Below, one piece after another: positions 11,821-23,947 of a stretch of 64,000 nucleotides of DNA. The notes below the pieces were generated by a model. That model was not told where the DNA came from. It made no database searches and was given only the letters and a program-made list of their open reading frames with translations. Source of the stretch: Batkoa obscura (lineage: Eukaryota; Entomophthoromycota; Entomophthoromycetes; Entomophthorales; Batkoaceae). Positions within the stretch are counted from its first letter, which is position 1. Each line of letters opens with the position of its first letter. The DNA is taken from the NCBI GenBank assembly GCA_030770535.1, contig JASVEC010000007.1, positions 744,001-808,000 on the forward strand, given 5' to 3'. Made by a program: the position numbers and the translations under genes.

Positions 11821-11927
11821 ATATGAGGATGTTTTTTTTGGTTTCATTATTTTTTCTATCTTTTAAGCGCTATTTGAGTGGAAAAATTGGTAGTAAAATT
11901 CTTAAACATAAAAATACATCCCCATAT
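11821..11927 (+). mobile_element. MITE-A copy 3
   Basis: Plus-oriented and full length, from ATATGAGGATGTTTTTTTTG to TACATCCCCATAT. The internal block TTTTAAGCGCTATTTGAGTG is intact. Confidence 0.9.
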
Positions 11928-12239
11928 ATTGATTTGAAAACTAAATTTTCAAAATTTAGCCCTACTTTTTTAAAGATTCAAGTATTTACTGAGATAGCTT
12001 CAATTAATATAAAAATAATCAAAGACTTATATTTTAATAACTGATAACAGTTTAATACTTGCTACCTTTTATAAAAAGCATGCTATCAAGCTGTAAATTT
12101 TTTTAATAAATATAAATTTTTTAAAGCTTTTTATTTATTTCCTGTTTTTTACATAGCTTTGGTTTTATATTATTAAATAAGAAATTAAGTTTTTTTATTA
12201 CATTTTTTTTTTGTTTTTTCATTTTTTTCTCCTTTATCT

Positions 12240-12335
12240 TTTTATTATCTTTATTTTTATTATTTTTATTGTTTTTATTATTTTTATTATTTTTATTGTT
12301 TTTATTATTTTTATTATTTTTATTGTCATGTTTTT
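12240..12335. repeat. Low-complexity (TTTTTATTA/TTTTTATTG)n tract
   Basis: T-rich simple repeat. Read on the minus strand it gives a meaningless Asn-Lys repeat frame, so I do not annotate a gene. Confidence 0.85.
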
Positions 12336-12370
12336 TTTTAGTTAAATTTATATTCATTTAATTAGACAAA

Positions 12371-12475
12371 TGGGGATGTATTTTTATGTTTAATAATTTT
12401 ATTAATAATTTTTCCACTCAAATAGCGCTTAAAAAATGGAAAAAGTGATGAAGTCAAAAAAAAAAACCCCCATAT
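12371..12475 (-). mobile_element. MITE-A copy 4
   Basis: Minus-oriented, from TGGGGATGTATTTTTATG to CCCCCATAT. It contains CACTCAAATAGCGCTTAAAA. Confidence 0.88.
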
Positions 12476-12607
12476 ATTAATATCAAGTTAATAAAATTGT
12501 TTATAGATATTATAGTTGTTTTTTTAATTTAGTTTTGTATTTTTTGTTTTCGAATTTTAGTTATTATTTTTTAAGAGCATTTATTTATTTTTATTTATTT
12601 ATAGCTA

Positions 12608-13073
12608 TGTGAAATATTGCTTTATTTAGCTCTCGGATTGATTATAACACAACAATCATTTAAGTTGTTGTGTTCTCAAGTTCAAACACAACCAAGTCCG
12701 AGTCCCTTATTTTGATTTGCTGCGAGAATTTCTAACTTCATATTGCAAAGAATATTATCTTCTCGTTTTGATATCCATACTTATTGGAGTATAAAAGAGA
12801 TTCTTCAATATGATAACTCGAGGCTTTTTAATTGGATTACTCCCTGATAACGTATCATTAATAAAGTCACTAAGTCTTTCTGACAACATCTGATATAGAT
12901 TTTATAGTAGTATCTTCCATTGTATTTGTTTTACATAATTCGTAGCTTACTACATACTATTTCTATTAAGTTAAGTCTACCTTAGTTACATAAACTAAGA
13001 CCCTTCGACTCAAGGCAAGTTAATTAAGCAAGAGTAGCTTTTAACTTCGACCACTAAGTATCAACTTTCAAAG
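12608..13073 (-). mobile_element. Solo-LTR-like element, copy 1
   Basis: A ~466-bp sequence whose reverse complement matches 53352..53815 over nearly its whole length. It ends in TG...CA with a short terminal inverted match (TGTGAAA...TTTCACA), the layout of a retrotransposon LTR. No internal retroelement genes lie beside it, so it fits an old solo LTR. I cannot certify a target-site duplication, and the retroelement family cannot be told. Confidence 0.6.
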
Positions 13074-13128
13074 CTAATTATTAATATTCAGGTTTATAAA
13101 TTTTTGTTAAATTGCTATCAATATAAAC

Positions 13129-13230
13129 ATATGGGGGTGTTTTTTGGTTTCATCACTTTTTCCATTTTTTAAGCGCTATTTGAGTGGAAAAATTGGTAGT
13201 AAAATTCTTAAACATAAAAATACATCCCCA
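13129..13230 (+). mobile_element. MITE-A copy 5
   Basis: Plus-oriented, from ATATGGGGGTGTTTTTTGG to AATACATCCCCA. It lies about 55 bases beyond the LTR-like element. Confidence 0.88.
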
Positions 13231-13803
13231 AATGTAGTAAATGTAGCAAATATAAAAATATAAAAACTAAAATGAGCTAATTCTTAATTTAAACTTATTG
13301 AATTTTTAACTTATTTAATCTATATCGTTAATCCATATCATAATAATATAAAGAAATAAGTTAATAGCTTTGAAATATATTAAAATACAAGAGCATGCTA
13401 TTTTTACTCCAAAATCAAATAGGGAAATATTAATTATTAGTCTAATTTTGTCTGTTTTTCTAAACTGCAAAAGAGCCAATCAGCTCAAGTGATTTTTTTA
13501 AAAATAACAAAATTTTAAAAGACAGTAGTAGTAGCGAAGCAGTAATAAGCGGTGAAAGAAAGTAATATAATAATAAAATCAAGTCTATTTTTACAGAAAC
13601 TTCTTTTAGATATGAAATCTCAGATCACCTAAGAACACTAATGATATATTTATAGTTGGTAAAAATAATCCATTTTTTTATTTTTTATATAAACATTAAC
13701 CGGCTTTTTATATAGATATTTATAATGAATAGTGAATAAGATAGTACAATAAAAGGAAATAGTATACAATGACAAAAAAATGAATTAGTTTATTAGATAG
13801 AAT

Positions 13804-14019
13804 ATATACCTTTTGGAGAAATGGATAAATTCCCGACAATCAGACAATTGCAAGCAAAAAATCAATAAAAAATCAATAAAAAACTAAATAAAAAAACTAA
13901 ATAAAAGAACTAAATAAAAAACTTCAAATATATAGTATTTTGTTTAGTTTTTTTATTAATTTTTTGCTTGCAATTGTCTGATTGTCGGGAGTTTATCCAT
14001 TTTTCCAAAAGGCATAAAC
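13804..14019. repeat. Foldback/MITE-like hairpin with ~58-bp arms
   Basis: The left arm, from 13804 on, contains CCTTTTGGAGAAATGGATAA and CCCGACAATCAGACAATTGC. The right arm, ending at about 14019, is its reverse complement with only a few differences (CTTGCAATTGTCTGATTGTC, then CATTTTTCCAAAAGG). The ~95-bp loop is made of repeated ACTAAATAAAA. It would form a strong hairpin and is probably a non-autonomous foldback element. I found no second copy in the window. Confidence 0.85.
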
Positions 14020-15102
14020 TAAAATACCTTAGATTTGAAATAAAACGCAACTCGATTTACAAAAAAATAAAATCATATAAATAATATTATTAGTAAAATT
14101 TACAACCTTGAATATTCGATTGAATTCAACTTAACGTAGCGATCTGATCATATAGATTTTATATTATCAAACAAGATTACCTTAAATATTCTATTAATTG
14201 AATGATTCTTTAATTTGTAACAAAAACAATCTAATGAAAATTTAATATTAAACAATTTAAAACATGAAATAACTTTTAATTATCAGGACTATTTTTTATT
14301 TATTTATCTAATAGATATGTGTTTATAATCCATGAAAAAACAATAACAAATATTATTTAAAATTCAAAACATAATAATAATAATACAATTTTCAAAACAC
14401 TTAACTTAAAATATAACATAAAAAATCAAATTAAAAATTAATTTATTTTTATTTTTATTTTTATTTTTTTGATTGAAAAATAATAGTTCAATTATTTCTT
14501 TAATTAGTTATTTTAAATTGTTACACTTACAAAAAATAGTGTGGTGGGTGCCACAACTTTAATAAAAATTGATGAATTTTTAAACGCTGTTACATATTTT
14601 GAGGTTGATCTATTAATATAATTAATGAATATTATAATGGTAATATTTATCTACTTATTATTAACAATAATGACTATAAATATTAAAGTTAACAATATTT
14701 TACAAAGTAAATTTTAATAGTTATTGCATAGAATGTAAAGAAATAAATATCAAAATAAAATTAATAAAATTATAATAATAGTAACTATCATAATATAAAA
14801 CTATTAAATACTACTAAATAAAATCAACATAACGAAGATCAAAAAAAACTTTAAATATAAAAATAATGAAACAATTTTGTAAGTTCAACAAAATTTTTAA
14901 TAAAAAAGATAAACCAAAAATTAATAAAATGCAATAAAAGATGATCTTTTTAAATTTACAATACCTTTTATATAAAATAAAGTAGTATAAATACGATAGA
15001 TTCACAACTTTTACTATCAAAAAAATCTCAAATTTTAATTTAAAGCTGTGCTAAAAATTAAATCGATATATCTTTCTAAATTTTGAAACTCACAAAACAA
15101 GG

Positions 15103-15645
15103 ATGACTTTAATCACTCGAATCACTGGTTTTGTTGCCTTTATAACATTACCACAAATATTAGGCTATGCTTCTGGCTCCCATGTACGTAAATACAGTAA
15201 AACTTATTATCCTGAATTAAAGAAACCATTTTGGGCACCCCCACCAGCCTTACTTAGGACCATTTGGCCAATTTTATATTTATTACAAGGGGTAGCGAGT
15301 TATTTAGTCTGGCGTCAAAAGATTCTTAATAATACCAATGTTAAAGTTCAAATTATTTTATATTGTATTCAACTTTTCTTTAATGTCAATTTTTGTCCCT
15401 TATTCTTTCGAGTTAAATCCCCGTTATTAGCTTTATTTGATTTGTTTTTGACTTTAACTTTTGCTGCCTTTGCTACTTTAACCTATCTTCCAGTTAGTTC
15501 CACTGCCGCTTTTTTGATGCTTCCTTACCTCGGTTTTTTGGTTATTTCAGGTTACCTTTGTAAACGTGTTTGGAGACTTAATCAAGGTCGTAATTTAGAT
15601 GCGGTTATAAACCAAGCTTCTGAACGTCCAGTTACTGTTCAATAA
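15103..15645 (+). CDS. TSPO: TspO/MBR (translocator protein) family member
   Basis: Intronless protein of 180 residues, five hydrophobic segments long. TspO/MBR proteins sit in outer mitochondrial or other membranes and bind tetrapyrroles and sterols. The family hallmark is clear around residues 40-70: KPFWAPPPALLRTIWPILY, then LLQGVASYLVWR. A later block FNVNFCPLFF occupies the place of the usual LNWAWPPLFF, with the tryptophan changed. The start Met at 15103 fits the family length. Mitochondrial location is inferred from animal homologues; fungal roles are poorly known. Confidence 0.9.
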   Translation: MTLITRITGFVAFITLPQILGYASGSHVRKYSKTYYPELKKPFWAPPPALLRTIWPILYLLQGVASYLVWRQKILNNTNVKVQIILYCIQLFFNVNFCPLFFRVKSPLLALFDLFLTLTFAAFATLTYLPVSSTAAFLMLPYLGFLVISGYLCKRVWRLNQGRNLDAVINQASERPVTVQ

Positions 15646-17244
15646 GTAAGTATAGTTGTTTAAGATTTTTATATATATTCATAGATGAAATTGGAAAATC
15701 TTTATAAATTACTTTTTACCTTTACTTGTCTATATTTCTACACCTTTCAACCAGAAATTCTCTCTATCTTTATTTAACCTTACTATACCTTAAAATACCT
15801 TACACTACCTTCCTCTTTTGATTTATTTTAAATAAATCAATATCTTGCTAAATTTTTGCTTTTTATTTTTATCTTTTTAAAATTGCAGTCTTTATTAGTT
15901 TTTATATTTCAAAAAATCGCTTAAGAACAAGTATAATATAACACTAAAGAGATATGGGTATGTATTTTTTGTTTAAGGGATTTATTAGCATGTCTTCCAT
16001 TCAATAGTGTTTAAAAAATGGAAAGTGATGAAACCCAAAAAGACATTCCCATATTAATCTTGTAATAAGCCATATTTATTTGAGTTATGTTGTTTATTTA
16101 ATTGCTCTCTGTAATCGATTTTCAGATAAATCAGTATTTATGATCAGTACCTATGAGTTTTTATATATAGTGGAGTAATTGTTTCTATATTTACTATAAT
16201 ATAATATAAGGAATACTTGTTCTAATTTATGCTTGCATCGTAAATAACCCATATTTCTATTCCATTTAAATTTTTAAAATAAGAGTATTAAATATAACAT
16301 CATGTAAATCTTTAAATTTTATATTATAAATTATTTTGATCCTCCTTTGGTCTCATTACCACATGTAATATAGTTTAACTGAAGTTTATCTAATTTTTCT
16401 AAAATATTATATTGCCTATATAAACACTGCCATTGTCAGGATAATTAGTTAAATTGCCTACTTTCCAAAATCTGATGCTATAGTTAAACAAGATTCAACA
16501 CAAGTTGAATGTATTTTTAGAAAGTGATAGAAAGAAGACCAATATCGGTTGTTACTAACTTTGATGATATATATTATGTATGAATACAAAACATAGTAAA
16601 TTAATACATTTTATACTTATAGAAAGTATATAAGCAATTGGATGTCTACCTCTGGATTCTCTTTTTATTAAGATTTTCTTTATTTGTCTTCTGAAATAAA
16701 GTATGCTTTTAATTCTTATTAGTTATGTTAATTTAGTTAACTTAGCCCAAGGTATACTATTTACCTTACATTTGTTTGGAAAGACTTTAAAACTTTGCAT
16801 TACTATTAGTCAAACATTATGCTTACCTTGCTGTAATTTGAGTAAACTTATAAGTTCATGTGCCATTGGGATTAAGGATCTCATAACCCTTGGAACTTAC
16901 ATATATGATACTGTCAGTTGTAGACACACAATTCAATTAAAAATTAAAAATTGCCCAAGCTGCCCATTTAGTCTAAAGCAAATGATTCGAATAGTCAACT
17001 ATAAAAAATAAATGCGATTTTTATTGAAAATCCCATAAGGATTTGCTGATTGGTTCCAAGTTAGAATAATCTAATATTCATCATATCAATTAACATCTAA
17101 GATAATCTACAAATTTAAATCCAACTTTAATTAGATACTAATCCAACAAACGATAACTTTACCAATTCAACCTATTAATTAAAGAGGTAAAAAATATATA
17201 AGTAAAAAAAAGAATAATAAGGATTAATAATATAAATAAATAAG
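15646..17244. other. Intergenic region with one MITE-A copy
   Basis: About 1.6 kb of AT-rich spacer between TSPO and NDUFS2. Apart from MITE-A copy 6 there is only a 102-codon open frame at 16703..17011 (+). It has many Cys and hydrophobic residues but no recognisable domain; I regard it as doubtful. Confidence 0.55.
15952..16054 (-). mobile_element. MITE-A copy 6
   Basis: Minus-oriented and diverged, from ATATGGGTATGTATTTTTTG to AGACATTCCCATAT. The AGCGCT core is altered. Confidence 0.8.
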
Positions 17245-18845
17245 ATGGTTTCAATGATAACTAGGTTAAGTACAAAGTTTGTACCTCAATTAAAGAAAAA
17301 CTTTAATGTCAATACTTTACGTTATGTATCTTTAAAATCTCATCCTAGAAAAATTACACCTGAATTTGCTGCTTCTACTAGTTTAAGAGATTCTAACGTT
17401 GATCCAAAAAATGAAGAAACTGAATTTATTGGTAAGCTAATAAAGAAATTTAAATTTAAATAAAATCTAACAATTAATTGTTTTATTTTTTATTATAATC
17501 AAATAATAGAGGTTCAAGAAATTGATGATACTAAACTTAAGAATTTCACTATTAATTTTGGTCCTCAACATCCAGCTGCTCATGGTGTATTACGCTTAAT
17601 TTTAGAACTTAGTGGTGAAGAAATAACAAGAGCTGATCCTCATGTTGGTTTACTTCATAGAGGCACAGAAAAATTAATTGAATATAAAAATTATTTACAA
17701 GCTTTACCTTATTTTGATCGATTAGATTATGTTTCAATGATGACTAATGAACAAGCTTATTCTTTAGCTGTTGAAAAATTATTAAATATTGAAATACCAG
17801 AACGTGCTAAGTATATTCGTACTTTATTTGCTGAAATTACACGTATATTAAATCATTGTATGGCTGTTGGTTCTCATGCTTTAGATGTTGGTGCTACTAC
17901 CCCTTTACTTTGGTTATTTGAAGAACGTGAACGTTTAATGGAATTTTATGAACGTGTATCAGGTGCTCGTATGCATGCTGCATATGTAAGACCAGGTGGT
18001 GTTTCATTAGATTTACCCTTTGGATTAATGGATGATATTTATCATTGGGCTAAACAATTTCCATCTCGTATTGATGAAGCTGAAGAATTATTAAGCGGTA
18101 ATAGAATTTGGAAAAATCGATTAATGAATGTTGGTATTGTACCTGCTTCAATGGCATTAGAATTTGGATTTTCAGGTCCAATGTTACGTGGTTCTGGAAT
18201 TCCTTGGGATATTCGTAAAGAACATCCATATGATGCTTATGATAAAATGGAATTTGATATACCAGTTGGTACTAAAGGAGATTCTTATGATCGATTTTTA
18301 TGTCGTATTGAAGAAATGAGACAATCTATTCGTATTATAATTCAATGTTTAAATCAAATGCCAGATGGACCAATTAAAATTGAGGATCATAAAATTGTAC
18401 CACCTGCTCGTGCTGATATGAAAGAATCAATGGAAGCTTTAATTCATCATTTCAAATTATATTCTGAAGGTTATCATGTACCTAAAGGTGAAACTTATAC
18501 TGTTATTGAAGCTCCAAAAGGTGAATTTGGTGTTTATTTAGTTTCAGATGGTTCTAATAAACCTTATCGTTGTAAAATTCGTGCTCCTGGTTTCCTTCAT
18601 TTAGCTGCTATGGATGATTTAGCTCGTGGTCATACTTTAGCTGATGTTGTTACTATTGTAGGAACTTGTAAGTTTATTTATTATAATTATAGTTATTATG
18701 TTATTTACTAATTTCATTTTTTATTTTTTATTTAAATTATTATTTAATAATTTAGCTGATCTTGTGTTTGGTAAGTTTAATTTTACATAATATTTTATTA
18801 TATAATTTATTAATATATTTTATTTTAGGTGAAGTTGATCGTTAA
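17245..18845 (+). CDS. NDUFS2: NADH:ubiquinone oxidoreductase 49 kDa subunit (complex I)
   Basis: Nuclear-encoded 49-kDa subunit, part of the quinone-binding site of mitochondrial respiratory complex I. I read join(17245..17431, 17510..18667, 18756..18770, 18829..18845), 458 residues. The N-terminus is rich in Arg, Lys, Ser and Thr, as expected for a mitochondrial presequence. The mature protein follows with [62 protein letters not shown] and KAPGFLH-like blocks. The C-terminus, GTSDLVFGEVDR, appears only when a 15-nt microexon (18756..18770) and a 17-nt last exon are included, and it matches the conserved complex I ending. Presence of this gene shows the organism keeps complex I. Confidence 0.94.
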
Positions 18846-19398
18846 ATTTTAAAAAAAGCATTTTTTTATGATTTGAAAATGAATATTATTTTCAAATATA
18901 CACATTAAATATCCATTTTGATTCTTTTTAATAAATATTAAAAAAAATAAAAATGTTATTAACAATAATATATTAAAACATAGTTTTATTATTAGAATTT
19001 ATTTTTTAAATAATATAATTTGTTTTATGCTTTTACTTAAAAATTATATATATTATATTCATTATTCAATATTCCAAAATAGTTTTATTAAAAATATAGA
19101 AATTCTATTAACTATTGACATATCAACCAAAATTCAGGCATTTCAATTACTTTCAATAACACATCAATCTTACATTTTATCTAATAATGATATCTATATT
19201 ATTCTAATTTATCCTAGTAATAACCTATAATAAACCCGACATAATCTAAAATTCTTATCCACATGTCCCGACTGATTATTATGATGACGAAAGTAAGCTT
19301 CAACTCTTCATTGATTGGCTACTCATTATCATTCTATTTAAATTCGAAAAAATTATTTAGATAACAAAAATTAATCTTATCAACAAACAAGAAATAAA
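18846..19398. other. Spacer between NDUFS2 and phosphoglycerate mutase
   Basis: About 550 bases of AT-rich DNA holding the NDUFS2 3' end and the promoter of the next gene. Just upstream of that gene, about 19236-19330, the composition is less AT-rich. A 67-codon frame at 19027 is hydrophobic low-complexity sequence and is not supported. Confidence 0.55.
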
Positions 19399-21161
19399 AT
19401 GAGCAAAGTCGACAATAAAGTATGTTTAGTTGTCATTGATGGTTGGGGTATCTCTCCAAATTCTTCAACTGAAGGCGATGCCATTCGTAATGGAGATACT
19501 CCTATAATGGACCGTTTTGAATCAGAAGAAAAAGGATTTACTCAGCTTTCTGCTCATGGGTTATCCGTTGGTTTACCTGATGGATTAATGGGAAATAGTG
19601 AAGTAGGTCATTTGAATATTGGTGCAGGAAGAGTGGTTTATCAAGATATTGTACGTATTGATTTAGCTTTAAAAAAGAAACAATTTGGTTCGACTGAAAA
19701 TATTAAAAAATCGTTTCAAAAAGCTATTGAAAATAATGGCAGATTACATTTATTAGGTTTGATTTCTGATGGTGGAGTACATTCCCATATCAATCATCTT
19801 TTTGGTTTATTAGAAGCTGCTAAAGAAGCTAAAGTTCCTGAAGTTTTTATTCATTTTTTTGGAGATGGTAGAGATACTAATCCAAAATCAGCCGGTAAGG
19901 TTTTTTTAATATAATATATTCTTATTTTTTAATATTTAATATTAGTTAAATACGCTCAACAATTACAAGAGCATTTAGATCAAAATAAATATGGCAAAAT
20001 TGGTACTGTAACAGGACGTTATTATGCTATGGATAGAGATAAGAGATGGGAAAGAATTGAAGTAGCTGTTAAAGCCCTTATTGAAGGAAAAGGAGAAAAA
20101 AGTGATGATTTACAAAAAACTTTAAAACAAAGATATGATTCTGATGAAACAGATGAATTTTTAAAACCTATTATATTAAATGAAGATAGTTTAATTAAAG
20201 AAAATGATACATTATTGTTTTTTAATTATCGTTCCGATCGTATGCGTGAAATTACTCAAATTTTTGGTGTTGATTCATCACCTGTAGATGTTAAAATTCC
20301 AAAGAATTTAGTAAGTCTTATTTATTTATTTTTATTATAATATATTAAATATTTATTTGTTATTGTTTATTTAGGATATCACTACTTTCACTCAATATAA
20401 AGCTGATTATCCATTTAATAAAGCTTTCCCACCACAAGTAATGGATAATGTATTAGCTGATTGGTTAAGTCAACATAAAGTTAAACAAATTCATATTGCA
20501 GGTAAATAATAATTATATATATTCACTTCCAATTCAATTAACTCAACTCTCTTTAATTAGAAACTGAAAAATACGCTCATGTGACCTTTTTCTTTAATGG
20601 GGGAGTAGAAATTCAATATGATTTAGAAGATCGTGATTTAATTAATTCTCCTAAAGTAGCTACTTATGATCTTAAACCAGAAATGAGTGCTATTGAAGTT
20701 GGTGAAAAAGTAGCTGAAAGAATTTTAGAAGATAATCATCAATTTGTTATGTGTAATTTTGCCCCACCTGATATGGTTGGTCATACTGGTAAATATGAAG
20801 AAGCTATTAAGGGTTGTGAAGCTACTGATAAAGCTATTGGTATTATTGAAAAAGCTTGTAAAGAAAAAGGTTATGTTCTTTTTGTTACTGCTGATCACGG
20901 TAATGCTGAAAAAATGATTTCAGAAGAAGGAGGTCCTCATACTGCTCATACTACTGCTAAAGGTAAATTTTATTGATGTTTTTATTATTATTATTATCTT
21001 TATTAATAATACTATTTTTAGTACCTTTTGTTATGAGTAATACAGATCTTAAATTTAAGGCTGGTTCTGAAGGGGCTCTCTGTGATGTAGCTCCAACTAT
21101 TTTAGCTGCTATGGGATTACCTAAACCTAAAGAAATGGATGGGGAATCTTTATTAGCTTAA
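19399..21161 (+). CDS. gpmI: Cofactor-independent phosphoglycerate mutase
   Basis: Interconverts 3- and 2-phosphoglycerate in glycolysis and gluconeogenesis using two metal ions, without 2,3-bisphosphoglycerate. I read join(19399..19894, 19946..20310, 20375..20501, 20561..20962, 21022..21161), 509 residues, the usual length for the family. Motifs are VVIDGWGI (metal aspartate), GNSEVGHLNIGAGR (phosphorylated serine), DGRDTNPKSA, FFNYRSDRMREI, FNGGVE, APPDMVGHTG and TADHGNAE (metal ligands). All phases agree. Fungi such as budding yeast use the unrelated cofactor-dependent enzyme, so this form is informative about lineage. The gene converges with DGAT1, 133 bases away. Confidence 0.95.
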
Positions 21162-21294
21162 ATTAAAGTTACAATTTATTAACTATTAACTATTTTTATA
21201 TTTGATTATAATTTTTTAATATTTGCCTTAATATTTTAAATAATAAATATTTTTTTGTTTATATAATAATATAACATATATTTAATTATAATAA

Positions 21295-22783
21295 CTAAAT
21301 AGAAAGTGGAGGATTACGTTTTGTCCAGTCATAATAATATAAAACTACTAATAATGGTTGACCAATGATACAAAAAGCTAACCAAAATACAACATTACCA
21401 GCAGATGTAGTAGGACCACGATACTTAACAATTAAATCTGTAATAATGATTAATGGTATTTGACCAAGCATACCCCAAAAAGCAAATCCTTGAATTGAAT
21501 GTACTGAGACACCAAATAATAATTCATGAAATACGGCTGAAAAGAAAAAACTAACAGCTACAGCAACCAATTGCGAATAACCTGCATTGACAACAGGTAC
21601 ATAAACATGTCGTTTCATCCAATTATGAACGGGTTGATTCCATAAGCGCCAATATTGAGATAATGAAGAACTATTCCACCATGGTAAATAAAAGTTACGG
21701 TCCCCAAATTTCAATACCTAAATAAAGATTAACTTAAAACTTAAATTTATAATAAATAAATTAACTTACTTCTGCTAAAGCATTAAGAAAAGAATGAAAA
21801 AAAGCATAAAAGCCAAGTAACCAAACGATTACAGAGATTGAAGATAATTTTAAAACTCTTTCAAAAACAAAAATAGGATTTGGATTATGTACTTGATTTT
21901 CTCTAGTAATTGAATTTCTTAAAGTTGGGATAGCATATTGAACAACCAAAAAATACATTAATAAAGTAGATAAGGTAAATTCAGCTATCCTTTTCAATAA
22001 AAAGCCAACTCTTATCTTTTCCGTCCTTGGATAACTTGGTTGATAACATAAAGTAGGTGCCAATAAAAAATAAATAAAATTATTACTAATTAAATTATTG
22101 GGATATTCTATTTCATAAGAATGAATCTTTTCTTTTTTTTCATAAGCACTTCTTAAGCTACTATTAACACAAGCAAATGATATCAATTTAAGAGCTGTAA
22201 TTGAAGAAAATAACATCATAACAAAACCTAAAAAGGGATGAAATAACCAAAAATAAACTGTATAAGTGGTTATTATTAATATTAAACTAATATTTAAGGT
22301 ATGTAAATAACGATAAAACCTCTTTTTTTTATCATCTAATATTTCTCCTTTTTCACTTATCATTAAACGTTCAATATAAAAACATACATAACTTGAAGCC
22401 AATATATATATTCCTAAAACAAAGGTTAATAACCAATCCAAATCACTGATACTACGTTGAGTTGGTAACCTAATTAAAACTCCATATTTTAAAAAGTTTT
22501 CCACTATTAAACGTACATTGGTAGCTAATAATAATAACACTATAATAATAAATAATATTAGTCATATTATAAATTTAAATTCAGAATTCAATTTACTAGC
22601 CAAAGTAAAAAAACCACGATAATTCTGAGGTGGAGCTTCCTTTGCTAAAATAGAATACGAATTATTGACATGTACAGGAAGGGCATGTTTATAAGGAAAA
22701 ACTTTGACATCTAATTGATATTTTATCTTTTCTTTTTCAGTTCTTTCCGCTTCTTTAATAGTTATCTCTTTTTCTTTGATCAT
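21295..22783 (-). CDS. DGAT1: Diacylglycerol O-acyltransferase 1 (MBOAT family)
   Basis: ER membrane enzyme making triacylglycerol from diacylglycerol and acyl-CoA. I read complement(join(21295..21717, 21770..22539, 22597..22783)), 459 residues in three exons with matching phases. The N-terminal segment ends in NYRGFFTLA, continuing as NVRLIVENFLKYGVLIRLP, which resembles DGAT1 more than the sterol acyltransferases Are1/Are2. The last exon carries KFGDRNFYLPWWNS (acyl-CoA binding FYxDWWN-type motif), the PVHNWMKRHVYVP block, FFSAVFHELLFGVS (catalytic histidine) and the GMLGQIPL segment. Many hydrophobic stretches fit a multi-pass membrane protein. Confidence 0.92.
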
Positions 22784-23384
22784 TTTTCAAAAATTGTCTA
22801 CTTTTTTAAAAAAACAAACTTTGATTTTGTAATATTTATAGTTAAATTTTTTTATCATGTGAAAATCAATGCTCAGTCAGTTGAATCAAAGTTGGTAATA
22901 AATGCATAATAAAATAGTTGAGTTAAGGTTTATTGGATGGTGTATATCAGTAAATTAAAAGTTAATTATTATATATAATAAATATAATTTGATTGTTTAT
23001 TTTACTTGAATAATAAATCAAGGAAGTAATAGTTTCAAAGGCTCTTTTAATGCCCTTAAATCTCCTCCTCTTTGTTAAATAATACATTTATCTAATACTA
23101 CACCCTTTAAACTCCATTATAATTAACCTTTTTTTTACTATAATTTATTATTATTAATTTTATTGTTTAATTTGTTTTAAAGATAAAAGAATTGTAATAT
23201 TTATAATATTAAATAAATAAAATTTCAAATTTAAGTTTTGAGTATGTTTTTTATTCTTAAGAATTTATAAAAAATTTAATAATTTTGCTAAATTAGTCGA
23301 AACTAAAAACATAACTTAAATGCTTATTTGTTATTTTATTAATAAAAATAAAAATTACTTTTAATTACAACACAATCGACTTTT

Positions 23385-23775
23385 GATATCATACGACTCA
23401 ACTTATTTTGATAATAAATATTATTACATTTCTATAAAATATAAATTCAATGTAATTCAGCGGAAATGACTATTAAAAGATCTAAGACCATTTCCATTTA
23501 TCCTAATCAATTAAATTTCTCCTTAATATAGCAATCAACAATATTACTATAATAAATACATTTTAAATTCAATATGATTTTTTTGAGTACTTTGAGTTCA
23601 ATTTATTGCATTTGAATTACTATTCGTAACATCTTGATAGTTCCAACATTCAATTTCAAGCTTTCTATTATTTAATTATGTTTTTAATTCAACGATAAGT
23701 GAGTGTTTTCGGGATTAAAAATGCTTTTGAGTTCATTTAAGGAATACTTAAAGTAATTATTCTTTTATTTGATAA
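23385..23775 (-). pseudogene. Relic 1 of a Pmc1-like Ca2+-ATPase gene
   Basis: Two short stretches resemble the two ends of the intact Ca2+-ATPase gene at 32152..35526, in the same orientation. Near 23700-23762 the minus strand reads FKYSLNELKSIFNPENTH, against FKYSPEELKALFDPKNIS at residues 18-35 of the intact protein. Near 23394-23430 the sequence around the intact stop codon is echoed (CGACTCAACTTATTTTGATA against CTCAGTTCAACTTATTTTGG). Only about 300 bases separate the two, so nearly all of the coding region has been lost. This reading rests on eye alignment of nucleotides and peptide. Confidence 0.6.
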
Positions 23776-23947
23776 TAGGTAATTTAGTTATTTTTATCTA
23801 TGATTACTCAGTACTATATCTTTTATTGTTATACTTTTCTTACTGAGTATGTATGATAGTTATATTCTTATTTAATAAAAATAAGTTAATTAAAAACATT
23901 AATATGTTTTTATTAATATTGAGCTTTATCTTAAAAAAATATAGAAT

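Larger units (their letters stand above)
11646..15102. other. Gene-free, repeat-rich region
   Basis: About 3.4 kb between the Flc-like gene and TSPO. It contains three MITE-A copies, a solo-LTR-like element, a ~216-bp foldback hairpin and a poly(AAT/AAC)-type low-complexity tract (all listed separately). The remaining sequence is AT-rich with no supported gene. Confidence 0.65.

Noticed and set aside
12121-12357. Minus-strand frame with an Asn-Lys repeat
   Set aside because: It is only a translation of a T-rich simple repeat next to MITE-A copy 4.
16703-17011. 102-codon open frame (+) with several Cys residues
   Set aside because: No domain, no signal I trust, no similarity to anything I know, and it lies in AT-rich DNA where such frames arise by chance.
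22715-22909. 64-codon plus-strand frame over the DGAT1 start
   Set aside because: Antisense to the first DGAT1 exon and rich in Phe, an artefact of A-rich coding sequence.
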